Source: Lophium mytilinum
Lineage: Eukaryota > Ascomycota > Dothideomycetes > Mytilinidiales > Mytilinidiaceae
Reading direction: 5' to 3'
DNA length: 64,000 nt
Assembly: GCA_010093605.1 (NCBI GenBank)
Contig: MU004193.1
Coordinates: forward strand, 1,309,520 to 1,373,519
Shown one piece after another: positions 20,411-31,649 of the stretch. The position numbers and the translations under genes were made by a program. The stretch's first letter is position 1. Each line of letters opens with the position of its first letter. Below the pieces are notes generated by a model. It was not told where the DNA came from and made no database searches. It was given only the letters and a program-made list of their open reading frames with translations.

Positions 20411-20991
20411 AGGCCATGCAAGAAAAAGAGCGCGTTTGTATTTCATAACGACACTTGGCGGGGCTTAGATCATGCATATCATCGTGCTTTCGCATTTTAG
20501 AGGAAATTTAATGTTCAAAAATTATGTTAAGGATGAATGGAGAGGTACAGTTATAACACTTATAACCAGTATGAATAGCCGAAGTAGAATCAATCCAACG
20601 TACCTCTCTTCCTTGCCGTCCCAAGTCCTTTCGGTCACTTGTACGACCCTCGAGTCTCAACGGTGAATGCTGAAAGTCCTAAAAAATCGAAAAGCAAAAA
20701 ACCACGACTGCCGCGCCTTTCGAACCAGCGGTCCCATAGGACACAGAGGGTTCGATTATACCAGCGGTCCCAGAGGACACAGAGGGTAAGGTTGCACTCA
20801 TCGGGGGGCCATTGGGCCACATTGGTGAGCGAGTCACGTAGTCATGATTCTGAAACCTTGCTAAGTTTAAACTTCATATGTAGGCTCTCCACGCTTATGT
20901 AATTCACAGCACTGCCCTACTAGATTATCGTACCGGACTTTTATGCTTTTCTCATTTCATCCCGCTCTAGTTCGTAGGAGGTGAAGTAAAA
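20411..20991. other. Intergenic
   Basis: The 3' flank of the carboxylase gene. Contains a short tandem duplication listed separately; no gene seen. Confidence 0.5.
20726..20789. repeat. Short tandem duplication (about 30 bp, two copies)
   Basis: The block CAGCGGTCCCATAGGACACA with its GAGGGTT tail is followed directly by a second, slightly changed copy. Too short and too few copies for a satellite. Confidence 0.6.
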
Positions 20992-21246
20992 ATGAAAGAT
21001 GGCGAGGGGATCAGATGTGGTACCATCATCGAGACTGGAAGTGCACCGAATGCGACTGTACCTACGCGTGCGATTCAGAATCTTACCTCAATCGGCATAG
21101 TCACGAAAAGCATCCTGCCAACCCAGCGCAAACGTACGCATGTGCCGAGCGGTATTGTCAGAAGTACGGTCATGTTCGATCGTCGGGCCAACTATAAGCG
21201 GCATTGCCAGGCTTACGCTGAGTTCCATGGTCATGATTTCGGCTGA
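20992..21246 (+). pseudogene. C2H2 zinc-finger relic
   Basis: In one frame from 21015 the translation contains WKCTECDCTYACDSESYLNR followed by HSHEKH, a C2H2-type finger, and YACAERYCQKYG, the first half of a second. The second half (FDRRANYKRHC) continues in another frame with no room for an intron between. This looks like a short finger protein that has shifted frame and decayed, or the remains of a larger gene. An unannotated exon join is less likely. Confidence 0.35.
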
Positions 21247-21597
21247 GCTTAAGACTTGGTTGAGGGTTGGTTGGATGTAATGCCAGATACGACGCCCCTT
21301 ATCATTGAAACCCTGTTTATTTGCTGCGAGTACAATGCCATTTAACCTACAATACTCGCATAACTGTTCTTAGCTGTACCCCTCTTAGGACCTACTCTGG
21401 TACTTTCGCCGATCCCCTCGCATTTTGCATCCGAAAAGGGCAATTCCCGCAAGACCGAGCACTTGTAAAACCAACACTTTCAGCTACATAGCCTTGCGTT
21501 CAAGTCTTTATATACTTAGCTCCCCTACTCACCCTCTAAGCCCTCACAACTCCACCCACCACCTCTTCCTCTCCATCCCCCCCCAAACCAATCAACT
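21247..21597. other. Intergenic
   Basis: No gene seen. The last 100 bases are pyrimidine-rich, as expected upstream of a fungal start codon. Confidence 0.4.
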
Positions 21598-21913
21598 ATG
21601 TGCCTCCTTCTTCTTCTAAAATGCTTTAAGAAGAAAAAACCTGGTGCCGCGATGGATCAATACCCACAGATGCAACACGCCGACGTCCAATCAGCGCCCT
21701 CGACCGTCCCACTCCCGCGATCAAGAATCCAACGCCGCAAATATGAGGAAGATCTTCGGAACTATGGCCCAGCAGTTGCGCAAGCGAATTGGGAGACTAG
21801 AAAGAAGAGAGCGGCGGGGGCTGTGAGAGCTTCGGCGGGGGCGGGCGGCGGGTGAGTTGTTGTTTCTGAGGTGGTGGGGTGACGGGGTGCTAATGGGGGA
21901 TAGGTGTTGAGTA
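21598..21913 (+). CDS. Small orphan protein with N-terminal Cys/Leu and Lys-rich start
   Basis: An 85-residue frame starting MCLLLLLKCFKKKKPGAA. The rest is polar with a basic, possibly helical middle (RRKYEEDLRNYG, ANWETRKKRAAGAV). A GTGAGT at the 3' end and an AG at about 21902-21903 would replace the last codons so that the protein ends in GGGC. A start with Cys flanked by Leu and Lys is reminiscent of lipid-modified membrane-tethered proteins, which is speculation. The ATG follows a typical CT-rich leader (CCCAAACCAATCAACT). I do not recognise the protein. Confidence 0.35.
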
Positions 21914-22189
21914 GAGGTTGGTGGGTTGGGTAATGGGAGGCTAAGGCGGGAGGCTAGAGGGGAGACGATAGGAGAGCTTTGTAGCTGTGGCGCTTAGCAA
22001 GGTGGTGTTGAGGATGGTCTCCCTTGGTCGAGGCGGGAAGAGAAGGGCAGCTGGGATTTTAGTGTGGGCTATAGAGGTGTCGGTCAATACGTTAGTCGAA
22101 TATAAGGGATAAAGTCTGCTATATTTGAAAAGAATGTTTGCGTTTGAGAGTTGGGAAAGAATATATGCCCCTTTGAGATAACCGAGGTT
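21914..22189. other. Intergenic
   Basis: Short G-rich stretch between convergent genes; nothing recognised. Confidence 0.4.
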
Positions 22190-25100
22190 TTACAACGTCC
22201 GTGCCATGGAAAGAGAAGGTGGACTAGGCTTCCCTGACCTCCTCCTGATACCCTTCGGCTTCGGTGGAGCAGGGCTGGGCTTCGGTCCTTTCGTCTTCTT
22301 CTCCAGCGATATCCTCGCTCTAGATACAAGATCCATTTTATCCTTGCACGACGTCTCCATTCGTAGCACAGTCTCGCGGTACAAGGTGCCACTTGTCCAA
22401 TCGTAGCTGCAGCCGACAGCGCGTTGCATGCCGCCTTCGCTACCGAGAAGCAGGAAGCAAATGGGAGGTCGAGCGGCTTCGAAGAGGGTCACTGTCATAG
22501 TGTTTGTGTCGACGAGGGTAAAGATCTAGGTGGTTTAGCTTGGTCTACGAAAGGTACCATACGAGAGACGAAAGTGTTGCAACACAGTAGAGTGGAATAG
22601 ACATACCTTCTGTTCCCCTAACTGGCTCTTCTGTGCTCTCTCCACCAAATCCCGTACGTCTGCATGCGTAGTCGGATCGACGGCAATGCAGTGGCCATCC
22701 TCGTATTCGTCATCAACTTCATGGCGTGAGAGCGGAGAGCCAAAGGGATGCCATCGAAGTCGACCTTTTCGGTCGCCAAAAATGAGAAATTCAATTTGGT
22801 CGATCGGGAGATATCCTTCAAAGCCGAAGAGCCATGGCTGAGTATTCCACAGCTTGCCCCCATACAGAGTGTGGATAAGCTTTGGAGCCACGAACAACAT
22901 TGGGACGGAGTAAAGAACGAAGACGATGCCCCAGCCTTTGATGACACGGTCGTCTATGATAAGTCGTACTATGTACTGAACGAGTTCAAATGTTCTTCGT
23001 TCGCGAGAATCAGTAGTCACCCCCCATGGAATGGTGTAATGATCCGCGATCCAATGCTCGTCCTTCTTAAGTCGATGGGCAATCCAGAGCATAACACCAC
23101 CAATAAGCACGGCGAGGGACGCGGTGTGTAGCATGAGCCGGACGAGTAATCGAGTCCAGGACCAGCGACGGCGGACGTTTACGGAGGCGAATGATTTCCA
23201 GCGGACGTTTGCGCCTCGAGCACCGTCTACGATGATTGTATTGTCTTCGCCGATCCCAGCGATCTGGCAAGTTGGGTATATGTCCCAAAGATTGACCTCG
23301 TATGCGTCGTCCATGTTGTGCCATGCCTGTGTCGGGTTCTTAGGTAGGATGCAAGCTAGGCGTTCGAGGAGGAGGTCGCTATCATTTGCGAGAGAAAGCC
23401 TATGCGAAGCGATTATATTAGTGCATTGTAGGGTTTCGAGCCTGTCTGTGGTTTAATACCTAGCAAAAGCCTGGAAATCGCTATCCGTCTGATCCACTTC
23501 CGGTCGCACTCGAAGGAGCCCCATCAAAGCATATGAGTGGTCTCCTTGCATATATTTGCCATGCTGCCGCGAATATAGGCACTGCAATCCAAGGGTGACC
23601 AACTCTAGCCTGCTGAGAATGAGATTACCCTCATAATGGTCGATGAGCTGCCGAGATGCGTTCTGGTCCTTCCAAACTAATGGGGCAAGTTGGTTCTTCT
23701 CCAGAATAAGCGGAGACGAGTGGTCATCTAGATCATCCGCAGTGTAGACTACGATCGGTTTACGAGCGGGGCTAAGGAGAACTTCCGGAAATGTCCATAA
23801 GCGCTCCCCCCATTGCCGTAACATGATGTCTCTGGTTGGCAATGGCATCCTAGGGTCATGGTCCGCGTGAGGTCCGACAATAATTGCTACTGCCTTGGCT
23901 CCACGAATGACATCGCTGAGACGGAAGATCTACGGTCGAGTTAGTACCACCTTAGCTTAATTACTTTCTGGAAGAGTGAGGAACATACGTCGTCTTGAAG
24001 TTGATCGGAATCTGGCATGCAGGAACATCCGATCCAAAAGGCGGAAAGACCTTCGGCTCGAGCGGCTTTCTCGGCGATATCAATCAGCAGTTGACAGTGG
24101 CTCTGAGATTCGCTGGGAAACTGCCCCGTGAAGTAGGATATGAAAAGATATGGCAACGGGCCCTTGTTGGATTGGTTCTCGGCGATCCAATCATCCACAG
24201 ACACTCTGTCGACCTCACCGAGGGTGGGTGAGGCTAGGTCTCGAATCACACAAAGATAGCGTGGGTGTAAGAGACGATTAGAGACTGGGTTTGTCTTTTG
24301 AGGTGCATGGTCTGTGTGCTTTTTCGCCGCTTTTTCTTCGAGCATATTTCGCGCCACCTAAGATGCGGTCAGAGAACTATTTCAAGATGAAAGGGATCAT
24401 GCTAAACGCGCCTTGGAGTAGCCGTGGAATTTGTATGGGAAGCAATCGTAACGACCTCCGTTGCGGACTTCGCCTTCAACATTTCCCGGAAAACCGATCT
24501 ACAGCTGTTGGTTAAATGTTTCCCAGAATGACCTCTTTCGGACATACCACTAGTACCAAAGCCATCGCAGCAGGTAGGTATTTCAGGCATAAAAGAGCTA
24601 GCTGTGTCTTTGTCACCTTTTCCGCATCGTATGGGATGTGACTCGCGGGCCAATTGGCAATACGTAGATGGAAGGGGCTGATGTTGCGTACGAAGGTACG
24701 GTTCCATGTTGCATGGCTAGACGAATCATCGTAGATAGTATCCACCGCTTGGACAGTGAGCTTTTCCGTTCGGCCGTTGAATGGTGAGATGTATCTGTCG
24801 TCGAGCTTGCCTTGAGCCATATAGTTAGCAGCTATGGTTATATTCGGTCAGAAGCTTCCAACCTTCCCGGTATCTCAACATAGAGTCTTTATTTCGGTAA
24901 GTTGTCGCTCCACCATATACCCACTGGGATGGTTTATAGAAGTGAGGATGTTTGAATTGGATGGAGCTTTGGCTGCTGAAGATGTGAAGGTACCCTTTTA
25001 GCGGAATTTCACGTTTCGGCTAGACATGCACGAGTTAGAACACGATATCGATTCAGGAACAGGTTTGAAGAATATAATCATTTTCGAAGAGACATACACC

Positions 25101-25890
25101 GTAAGATTCGTGATTCTCATCCGACTCGGGCCTTTCTGCCGGATTAATGAAAGTTCCCTTCTCGGCATCATCACCCCTCCGCCGGAACATCTGGTCGAAA
25201 CATCAATAGATACTCAACGAGCAAACATATTGACTACCTTTACTAGACGGCTTTCTCTCTTAGGTGCCACTGGCGCGGCTTGAACTGTTTGCGGAGTGCC
25301 CATTTGAAGCATTTGACTCGGTGGATACTGCTATACCTTATTGGGACGACCTCGTTAAAAGCCACCAGCGGACTCACATTCTGATAGTAATTATTCGCAC
25401 CGTATTGAGCGTATGCCGGATATTGGGCTTGATATGGGCCTTGATATGGGGCTTGATATGGGGCCTGATATGGGGCCTGATATGGGGTCTGATATGGGGC
25501 CTGATGTGGAGACTGTTGGCCAGAAAGTGGCGGGCTTTGATACATGTTTGATGTGGGATACGGACTGCCGTATATAGGCTGACCTTGTGACTGGGGAGGA
25601 CTCGTTGGAGCGAATTGCGTATTAGAACTTGGCGCACCGTAGCTACTTTGATATTGCGGTTGTGATGTCTGAGGGGGCGGGTAAGAGTTCATGCTCGAGT
25701 AAGGCTGTGCATAAGCGTGTCTGTTTGCAGGATCGAAGCCTCCACCATGAGCCTATTTAGAGCAAGGTTAGAATCTCTCGATAAGACACAGGCGATGTAT
25801 AGACTCTAAACTTACTGCATCTGTGTTTGATGAAATTGGTGAAACATTGCCTGGGACATGCCCACCTCCATGCCTTCTTGGTGCTGCCAT
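22190..25890 (-). CDS. HET-like membrane protein with Pro/Gln/Tyr-rich N-terminus
   Basis: About 1,036 residues in eleven exons: 25890..25816, 25752..25378, 25327..25238, 25190..25098, 25019..24863, 24810..24548, 24498..24408, 24357..23989, 23929..23460, 23399..22607 and 22525..22190. The first 150 residues are low complexity with tandem APYQ units, then come EKGTFINPAERPESDENHES and a conserved block (SHATWNRTFVRNISPFHLRI, YDAEKVTKTQLALLCLKYLP). The central part follows the heterokaryon-incompatibility (HET) order: LPYLFISYF, AEGLSAFWIGCSC, RLSDVIRGAKAV, RLWTFPEVLLSP and YALMGLLRVRP. Two hydrophobic helices (near LAVLIGGVMLWIAHRL and GIVFVLYSVPMLFVAP) follow, and the C-terminus is Pro/Lys-rich. 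HET proteins act in non-self recognition and cell death; the role here is inferred. The join between exons 7 and 8 does not close with a normal GT-AG pair. Confidence 0.75.
25425..25510 (-). repeat. 12-bp coding tandem repeat (APYQ units)
   Basis: The 12-base unit GATATGGGGCCT (plus strand) repeats about seven times with few changes and encodes APYQ/TPYQ/GPYQ units. Copy number is likely to vary between strains because of slippage. Confidence 0.85.
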
Positions 25891-27038
25891 GCTAGAGGAC
25901 TACAATACAACAAAAGATGTTCCAGTCTTTGGGTAAGTTTGAGATAGAGGTGCGTTGAAAAGTGACGGTAGATGGTCCCCGAGGTGCGGCAGAACCCGAG
26001 GGCTGTCGCTCAACTCGGCTCTTGATATATGCCATTACACCCGCCTCTTCTTATTTCGTTGTCTCGATGTCAAAGGCGGGGGCGGAGTGTTACCATTGGT
26101 GCCCCATGCGCGAAATGTGAGTCGGGGGAACAGATTGTGATAGAATGCGGAAGTCTGCATCAGGCTGAGCCTTATTTTAGGGTGCATTTCGGTCCGAAGA
26201 GTGCAAACATAGAAATGCTGAGCCCGTGCTATGCTTGCTCCTGCCTATCATACTTCCCATCACTATCATATGACCTTGCCTTTTACGCCCCATTTTACAG
26301 AGGCTATCAGCTTCTCGGCTAGAGAACGAAGCCACGATGCTGACCTTCCATGTACTTATCACTCATTGCCATGCATATGGATCCTGTGATCCGTGAGAAA
26401 GTCCAATAGCCACAGACACCATGCAACGAGGTTTCCGTGCTTCTGAACGCGTTGTTTGCAACCTGGAGCTCGGCGTAAACGTAAGATTAGGAGCGCCCCT
26501 GAGTGTCCGCCTGAGTAAGATGAAATCTTGAGAACTGTATGGTGCAAAGGCACCGCAGCTCTCTAACTGGAGTTTGCAAGTGAGGAGACTCAACGGCTGA
26601 TGGCGATATTCCTGGCAAGGCTGAAGGGTTGCATCGTGCCCCAAAGGTCGGAGAGGAGGTGGGGAAGCGGACCATGCAGCTAGCAAAATGGCGCTTGCTG
26701 AATCCGGCCTAGCAGTGTACTTTGCCCACACCTCAACCTCAGCCTTCCTGCACTTGTCGCCATGTCACCACACTTGCATGTTCTCCTTCGTATCAACTCG
26801 CCGCCATCACTGCAGCCTAGTGCTGGCCGGTTTCCTGGCCTCTCTTTGGGAGGCAGTGATCAGCCGTGAAGCACAGCCGAGTGGCTCGCATTCAAGTCCA
26901 AAGCCCCCAGCACATGCAGTATCTATTCCCCTGCCTAGGTCACTTCTTGTGACTGAAAATATGTTCGCAAATCACGAAGTGGGGTATGTCTTGCCGGCTT
27001 GGCCTTAGACATCGTTTCCGTCTGTAAGAGAGCTGTTC
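25891..27038. other. Intergenic, divergent promoter region
   Basis: About 1.1 kb between divergent HET-like and CorA-like genes. Short open frames on both strands show no domains; I see nothing supportable. Confidence 0.5.
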
Positions 27039-28757
27039 ATGAGGAGATGCTTCCATTACACACCCAACGCCCATACCATCTTATTGGTTGGCGGTATGAG
27101 CACCGTCACTCAGAATGGAACAGAGCTTGCCGCACTATGCAGTAGCAACAACAATACCCAGGTGTCTGATGATCTAGCTCTGGATGTGTTCCAATGGAGT
27201 CAAGGTAGGCATGCTCACAGCCCGGAATGGGTATACTTTGTACACCTCGCTGATCCGATATGTCTGAGAAGGGGTTCAAGTCGGGCAATATTATAATTTG
27301 CAACAAGTGTCTTTGTTAGGAAGCCTCCCACCGTGTGACCTTAGAGTGATGTATGCTCACATTAATGAAGCCACCGCGGCAGAGGCTAATCTAAACGATT
27401 TAGACTTGCACCTCTGGATATCCAATTCAACTATGAAACGAGAGGTCTACCAGCACTATTCAAGTATTATGAATTTCCAGAATCGTTCATTTTAGAAAGG
27501 AAACACTCCGTCACGCAAGCTTTCGGCACGAATGAATGGAATGATGGCGCGATGTGTAAGTCGATCGCAGAACCACTCCGGCGGCATCTTTAATACGTTA
27601 CTCAAACTACGCTCCTAGGCTCGTGGCTTCATTTCCTGTGTAAAAACATTCACATCGACCGCACAAGTTCTCCAGGTAACCCCGACAAGTGCGAAATCGT
27701 AAACGTCATCCCAAACACTATCGCACTTAGACAAGCGGATTATAGCTGGCTACGTTCAGGCTACCTGCTCAAACGAGTACCTCGGGTTTCCGCTAATACC
27801 TCTATCAATGGCAGCTCATCCAGTTCTGCTACAGTTCAGCCCCTCCCAGATCTCGTGACCCTCATATGCTTCGGAGCTCCAGACTCGCTCAAGCAAAGGT
27901 GCAATCGGCTGTTGCGAGGGCAACTATGGGAGAACTTCCTGAGTGATCCGTACGCCCTCTTCACTATGGTCATCGAAGAACTCTTTTTCCAGCTTGACCA
28001 TTCCGCCTGGAATCTTTCCGATGCATTCGGCACCATAGAACATGTATGCCGATATAAGTTCACAGATTTGCTAAATCGCCCTTTGGCTAATCATCAATCC
28101 ACAGCGAATTTTGACGAGCGTAGACCGTCCAGGACAAGCGGCAGATCACGTAGATTTCGTCTCCCTCCACACCATTGCTAAAGCCATCACCTACCTTAAT
28201 GAAGGAGTTGACGCTATGCTACTGACGCTAGAAGACATGGCAGCAACATACGATGAGAAAATGAGCCAGCCGGCCACTACATCCGCCATAAATTTGAAAG
28301 CTGAAATTCGCCATCGCCGCGGACTATTTCGGAGCACCCGATTGCGTTTACAAAGCCTCGAGAAACGCATGTCTAACATTATCAATCTAGTAAGCCAAGA
28401 CTACACTTCATCAACTAAGCCCATACCCCACTGATACACCCTGAGTCTTTCAATCTAGTCACACAGCAAGACAGCCGCGTCGTCCAGCGCGACAGCAGCG
28501 TAATGAAAATTATCGCCGTCGTCACGCTTTTCTTCCTCCCTTCGTCAACCATAGCTACGATTTTCGGTACTCAATTCTTCAATTTTGGGGATTTCGGCAA
28601 TGGGACGCCCGAGTTCAAGGTCAGCTCTTATTTCTGGATCTTCTGGCTGGTCAGCATTTGCACTACTGGGGCTGCGTTTGTGGTATGGTGGTTTTATTAT
28701 CGACGCATCAAAAGAGTGATTCAGAAGCGGGATGTGGCTCGTCAGAGCGGTGTGTGA
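27039..28757 (+). CDS. CorA-like two-helix membrane protein
   Basis: 460 residues in six exons: 27039..27204, 27308..27350, 27404..27555, 27619..28043, 28105..28389 and 28446..28757; all junctions close in phase. The order matches fungal CorA-like proteins: LAPLDIQFNYETRGLPALFK, ESFILERKHSVTQAFGT, SWLHFLCKNIHID, a long helical part, FNLVTQQDSRVVQRDSSVMK, then TM1 (IIAVVTLFFLPSSTIATIFG) and TM2 (YFWIFWLVSICTTGAAFVVW). In true CorA magnesium channels TM1 ends with a GMN motif that forms the pore entrance; here it reads GTQFFNF, so magnesium transport is doubtful. Such proteins are common near HET genes and may be membrane effectors or sensors rather than transporters; that is inference. Confidence 0.85.
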
Positions 28758-29233
28758 GAGGATTGAGATACGCTCCTTTTCATTCAAGCAGCCTTATCGA
28801 GCATCTATTTTGACTACGCTCATATTGGCAGTTCAATGCTTCTTCGTTCAAATGTCATTACCGATTCGGAGGACCCAACTTAAGCTATTGAATCGAATCA
28901 GACCGCCGTCATTAGTACGCTGCGTTCAGATTTCTTGCGTTCAGCTGCCACGACTGTTTTCTTGGAATGCGAACCTCAAAAGTTCGTATTGAGTTTCCAA
29001 GTACACTCGCGGAGCTTTCTCTACATTAGTCTTCCCGAATCCCAACGAGCGGATTGTGAGTATGGGTGGTATAGGGTGAGGGTTAGTAATCATATCCGAC
29101 TTTGAAGTAACACGATACGTCAATAGTAATCAGGCCGACTGTCTTTACGTCTCTTCTAAACTCACTTCCCTAACACATGTATGCCTCCATACTTCTACTC
29201 ATGAAGGTTCCAGCAGAGTAAGGTAAACCCGCA
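28758..29233. other. Intergenic
   Basis: About 480 bases between two plus-strand genes; no gene seen. Confidence 0.5.
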
Positions 29234-30318
29234 ATGTGGGATCCCAAGGAGATCAAAAACGTCGTCGTCTTCGGCGGCACCGGCGCGCAAGGCAAATCCG
29301 TCGTGAAGCGTAAATACTCCACAAATATCTTCCACAAGCACCTCTAAACCTAGCAGAACTTACCGCTACGGGACTCTATAACATCACAGTTCCAACCCGC
29401 AACCCCTCTACCCCGGCTGCTCTAGATCTCCTTACTTACAACAACACCCGCCTCCTCCAAGCATCCTACACCACCGCATCCGGCCTACACGCCATCTTCG
29501 CGAACCAAGACGCCGCTTTCATATCCTTCAACTCCTTCGCCCTCCGCGAACCAGACGAACTCTACTGGACCATTCGCGCCTACGAAATCGCCGCCGCGAG
29601 CGGGGTGAAGCACTTCGTCTACTCGGGTGCGCCGAATCGGCTCGCGGCGCACGGCTACGACGAAAAGTTCAGGAACGCGCATAATGCGGTCGCGGGGCAT
29701 TTAACGAGCTGGCTGGAAGCGCAGCCGACGACGCAGATGGCGTGGACGGTGGTTACGGGGGGCGTGTATATTGAGATGCTGGGGTCGCTGCTGAAGCCTG
29801 TGCAGGCGGGGGATGGGACGCTTGTGTTTGCGGCGCCGATTGGGGAGGGCAGTGTGCCGCTGATGCCGTTGGAGGATTATGGGGCGTTGGTTAAGTGGGT
29901 GTTGGGGCATCCGGAGGAGAGTGTGGGGAAGAGAATAGCAGGGGCGCCGTTTGTGACGTCTTGGCCAGAGTTGGTGGAGGCGTTTAAGGAGGCGACGGGG
30001 TTGGAAGCGGTGTTCAGGGATTTGACGAAGGAGGAGTGGTTTGAGGGGATTAAGGGGTATGTTGATCCTGACGAGAGGATGCCGAAGGGGGTGGCGGAGG
30101 ATGATGAGACGGCGACAACGTTTAAAAAGAGCTTTGGGGCGTGGTGGGATTTGTGGAAGTTCAATGAGAGAGATGTGGAGGTGGAGAGGAGGCAGAGGGA
30201 CTTTATGGAGGCAGTCAATCCGGGGAGGCCAAAGTCTGTTGCGGATTGGATGAAGAGGACGGGATATGACGGGGGATTGAAGGAGGCGTTGAAGATGAGG
30301 AAAGATGAGGAAGCGTGA
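29234..30318 (+). CDS. NmrA-like NAD(P)-binding protein
   Basis: A 345-residue short-chain-dehydrogenase-fold protein of the NmrA family from exons 29234..29309 and 29357..30318. The N-terminal Rossmann motif NVVVFGGTGAQGKSVVK binds the dinucleotide phosphate. It is followed by LYNITVPTRNPSTPAA, the Asn/Ser-containing strand FISFNSFALREPDE, and GVKHFVYSGAPNR. The catalytic tyrosine-lysine pair of true dehydrogenases is not evident, as in regulatory NmrA proteins that sense the NADP redox state. Many fungal members are of unknown role. GC content is high in the second exon (many GGGG/GCG runs), in line with other housekeeping-like genes here. Confidence 0.88.
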
Positions 30319-30673
30319 TTGATCGTGATGCTGGGAGGTGCCAACTGGCCGCCTCCTGTTCTAAATCTCTCTTGAAGACTTCAGTTATGTACCTGTAGTC
30401 GGGGAGCTCTTTGGTAAAGTGTGCGGGACTGCCGAGCTATATCGAGCATAATCTTCCGCTGATTGAACATGGCAGTTTGAGCTGCTTGTATAGCGATTGA
30501 TAATTGCGAAAATTAGGACGTCGACCGAAGGAAGGGATGGGAGATCTGACGCTAATACTATTACGGTTAGTACGCCAAGACAGCTTGCCTCGCGTGCCTC
30601 AAAATCCTTAAATATCGCACACGGACCTCATCACAACAACCACCTCCAACGACAACACAGGAACGCTTCGAAG
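30319..30673. other. Intergenic
   Basis: About 355 bases holding the promoter of the next gene; nothing specific seen. Confidence 0.4.
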
Positions 30674-31649
30674 ATGAGCAGAGGCAGCGCGTCAACGCGC
30701 AACAAGAAGAACCAGGCAAATCATGCTCGAAAGCAGCTCCGCAAGATGAAACTCAAGATCATGATCGATCACAGCGTCAAAACCCGTGACAGAAGGTGGT
30801 CGAAACAGCGGAGGCACCAATGGGTTGACAAGATTAGACACACCGAGGAAAAGGAAACCATGAAGTTCTTGTTGATGCAGCGGGTTAACGAGGACGTTCG
30901 CGCAGGCCGTGGGTACCCAGACTCGCACCTGCTCGGGATCCCGCGCGAAGTCCGCCAGCAGATCCTTCTTCACGTCATTCCACCCGACGTCCTTACCGAC
31001 GTCACCAACCTACAGCTCCGAAAGTTTTGCGCTATCCTCGCCAGTATCCATCCCAATGTTCGGGACGAGATGCCTTATGTCTACAAGCAATACGAGCGAG
31101 AGCGAGCCGAACTCGTGCAAACCCGCAACCGGAACCGCATCGTTTCTAGCCGCCTCATCACCGAGCTAATCAATCCTATTGCGGAAAATAGCATGCCCCA
31201 GAATAAGAAAGGCTCAGTCAAGTTCTGCAAGTTGAAGAAGCAGGGGAGGGTTAGATATCAACGTTGCTGGAAGTGTGGATATAGGCACTACGGCAACACT
31301 GTCGTGTGCAAACCGTACAAGAAACCCGAGGACGACGAATTGGGAGGATGGGGAAGTTATATAAGGGTCTCGACTGCAAATCAGATCGATAAGTGGGGTG
31401 CTGACGAGTGGCTGGCAAAGCTGAAGGTAGATGATCGGCTACGTCAAGGATGAGTAGCTTTACTGAAATATGACTGACCATTTCTAGGAGCGACCTGTAG
31501 GAAATCATCCGGCTCCGGGCGGGTTCGGAACCCCAGGAGAATTTGAAGGTCCACCCCCAGGAGGGTTCGGACCACCAGGTTGGGTTGGACCATCAGGATG
31601 CTTTGGAGGACCACAAGGCGGACCAGTGCTTTCAGGACCCGACGAATGA
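30674..31649 (+). CDS. Unrecognised basic protein with F-box-like motif, Cys knuckle and Gly/Pro tail
   Basis: 304 residues from exons 30674..31426 and 31488..31649. I do not recognise the family. The first ATG in good context is at 30674 (MSRGSASTRNKK). Residues 1-70 are strongly basic (KKNQANHARKQLRKMKLKI), probably nuclear or RNA-binding in character. LLGIPREVRQQILLHVIP near residue 95 resembles the leading helix of fungal F-box-like proteins. RCWKCGYRHYGNTVVC near 205 could bind zinc. Splicing with GTAGAT/TTCTAG and a CTGAC branch site adds a Gly/Pro-rich tail (GGFGTPGEFEGPPPGGFG and more) that a simple reading misses; unspliced, the protein stops at 31453. Confidence 0.6.

Noticed and set aside
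24818-24820. ATG as the start of a separate gene for the HET-like region
   Set aside because: It lies between a CTAAC branch site and an AG acceptor; the exon join to the upstream Pro/Gln-rich exons closes in phase, so it is intronic.
27262-27290. B-box-like GGTTCAAGTC
   Set aside because: Isolated match inside an intron with no tRNA folding around it.
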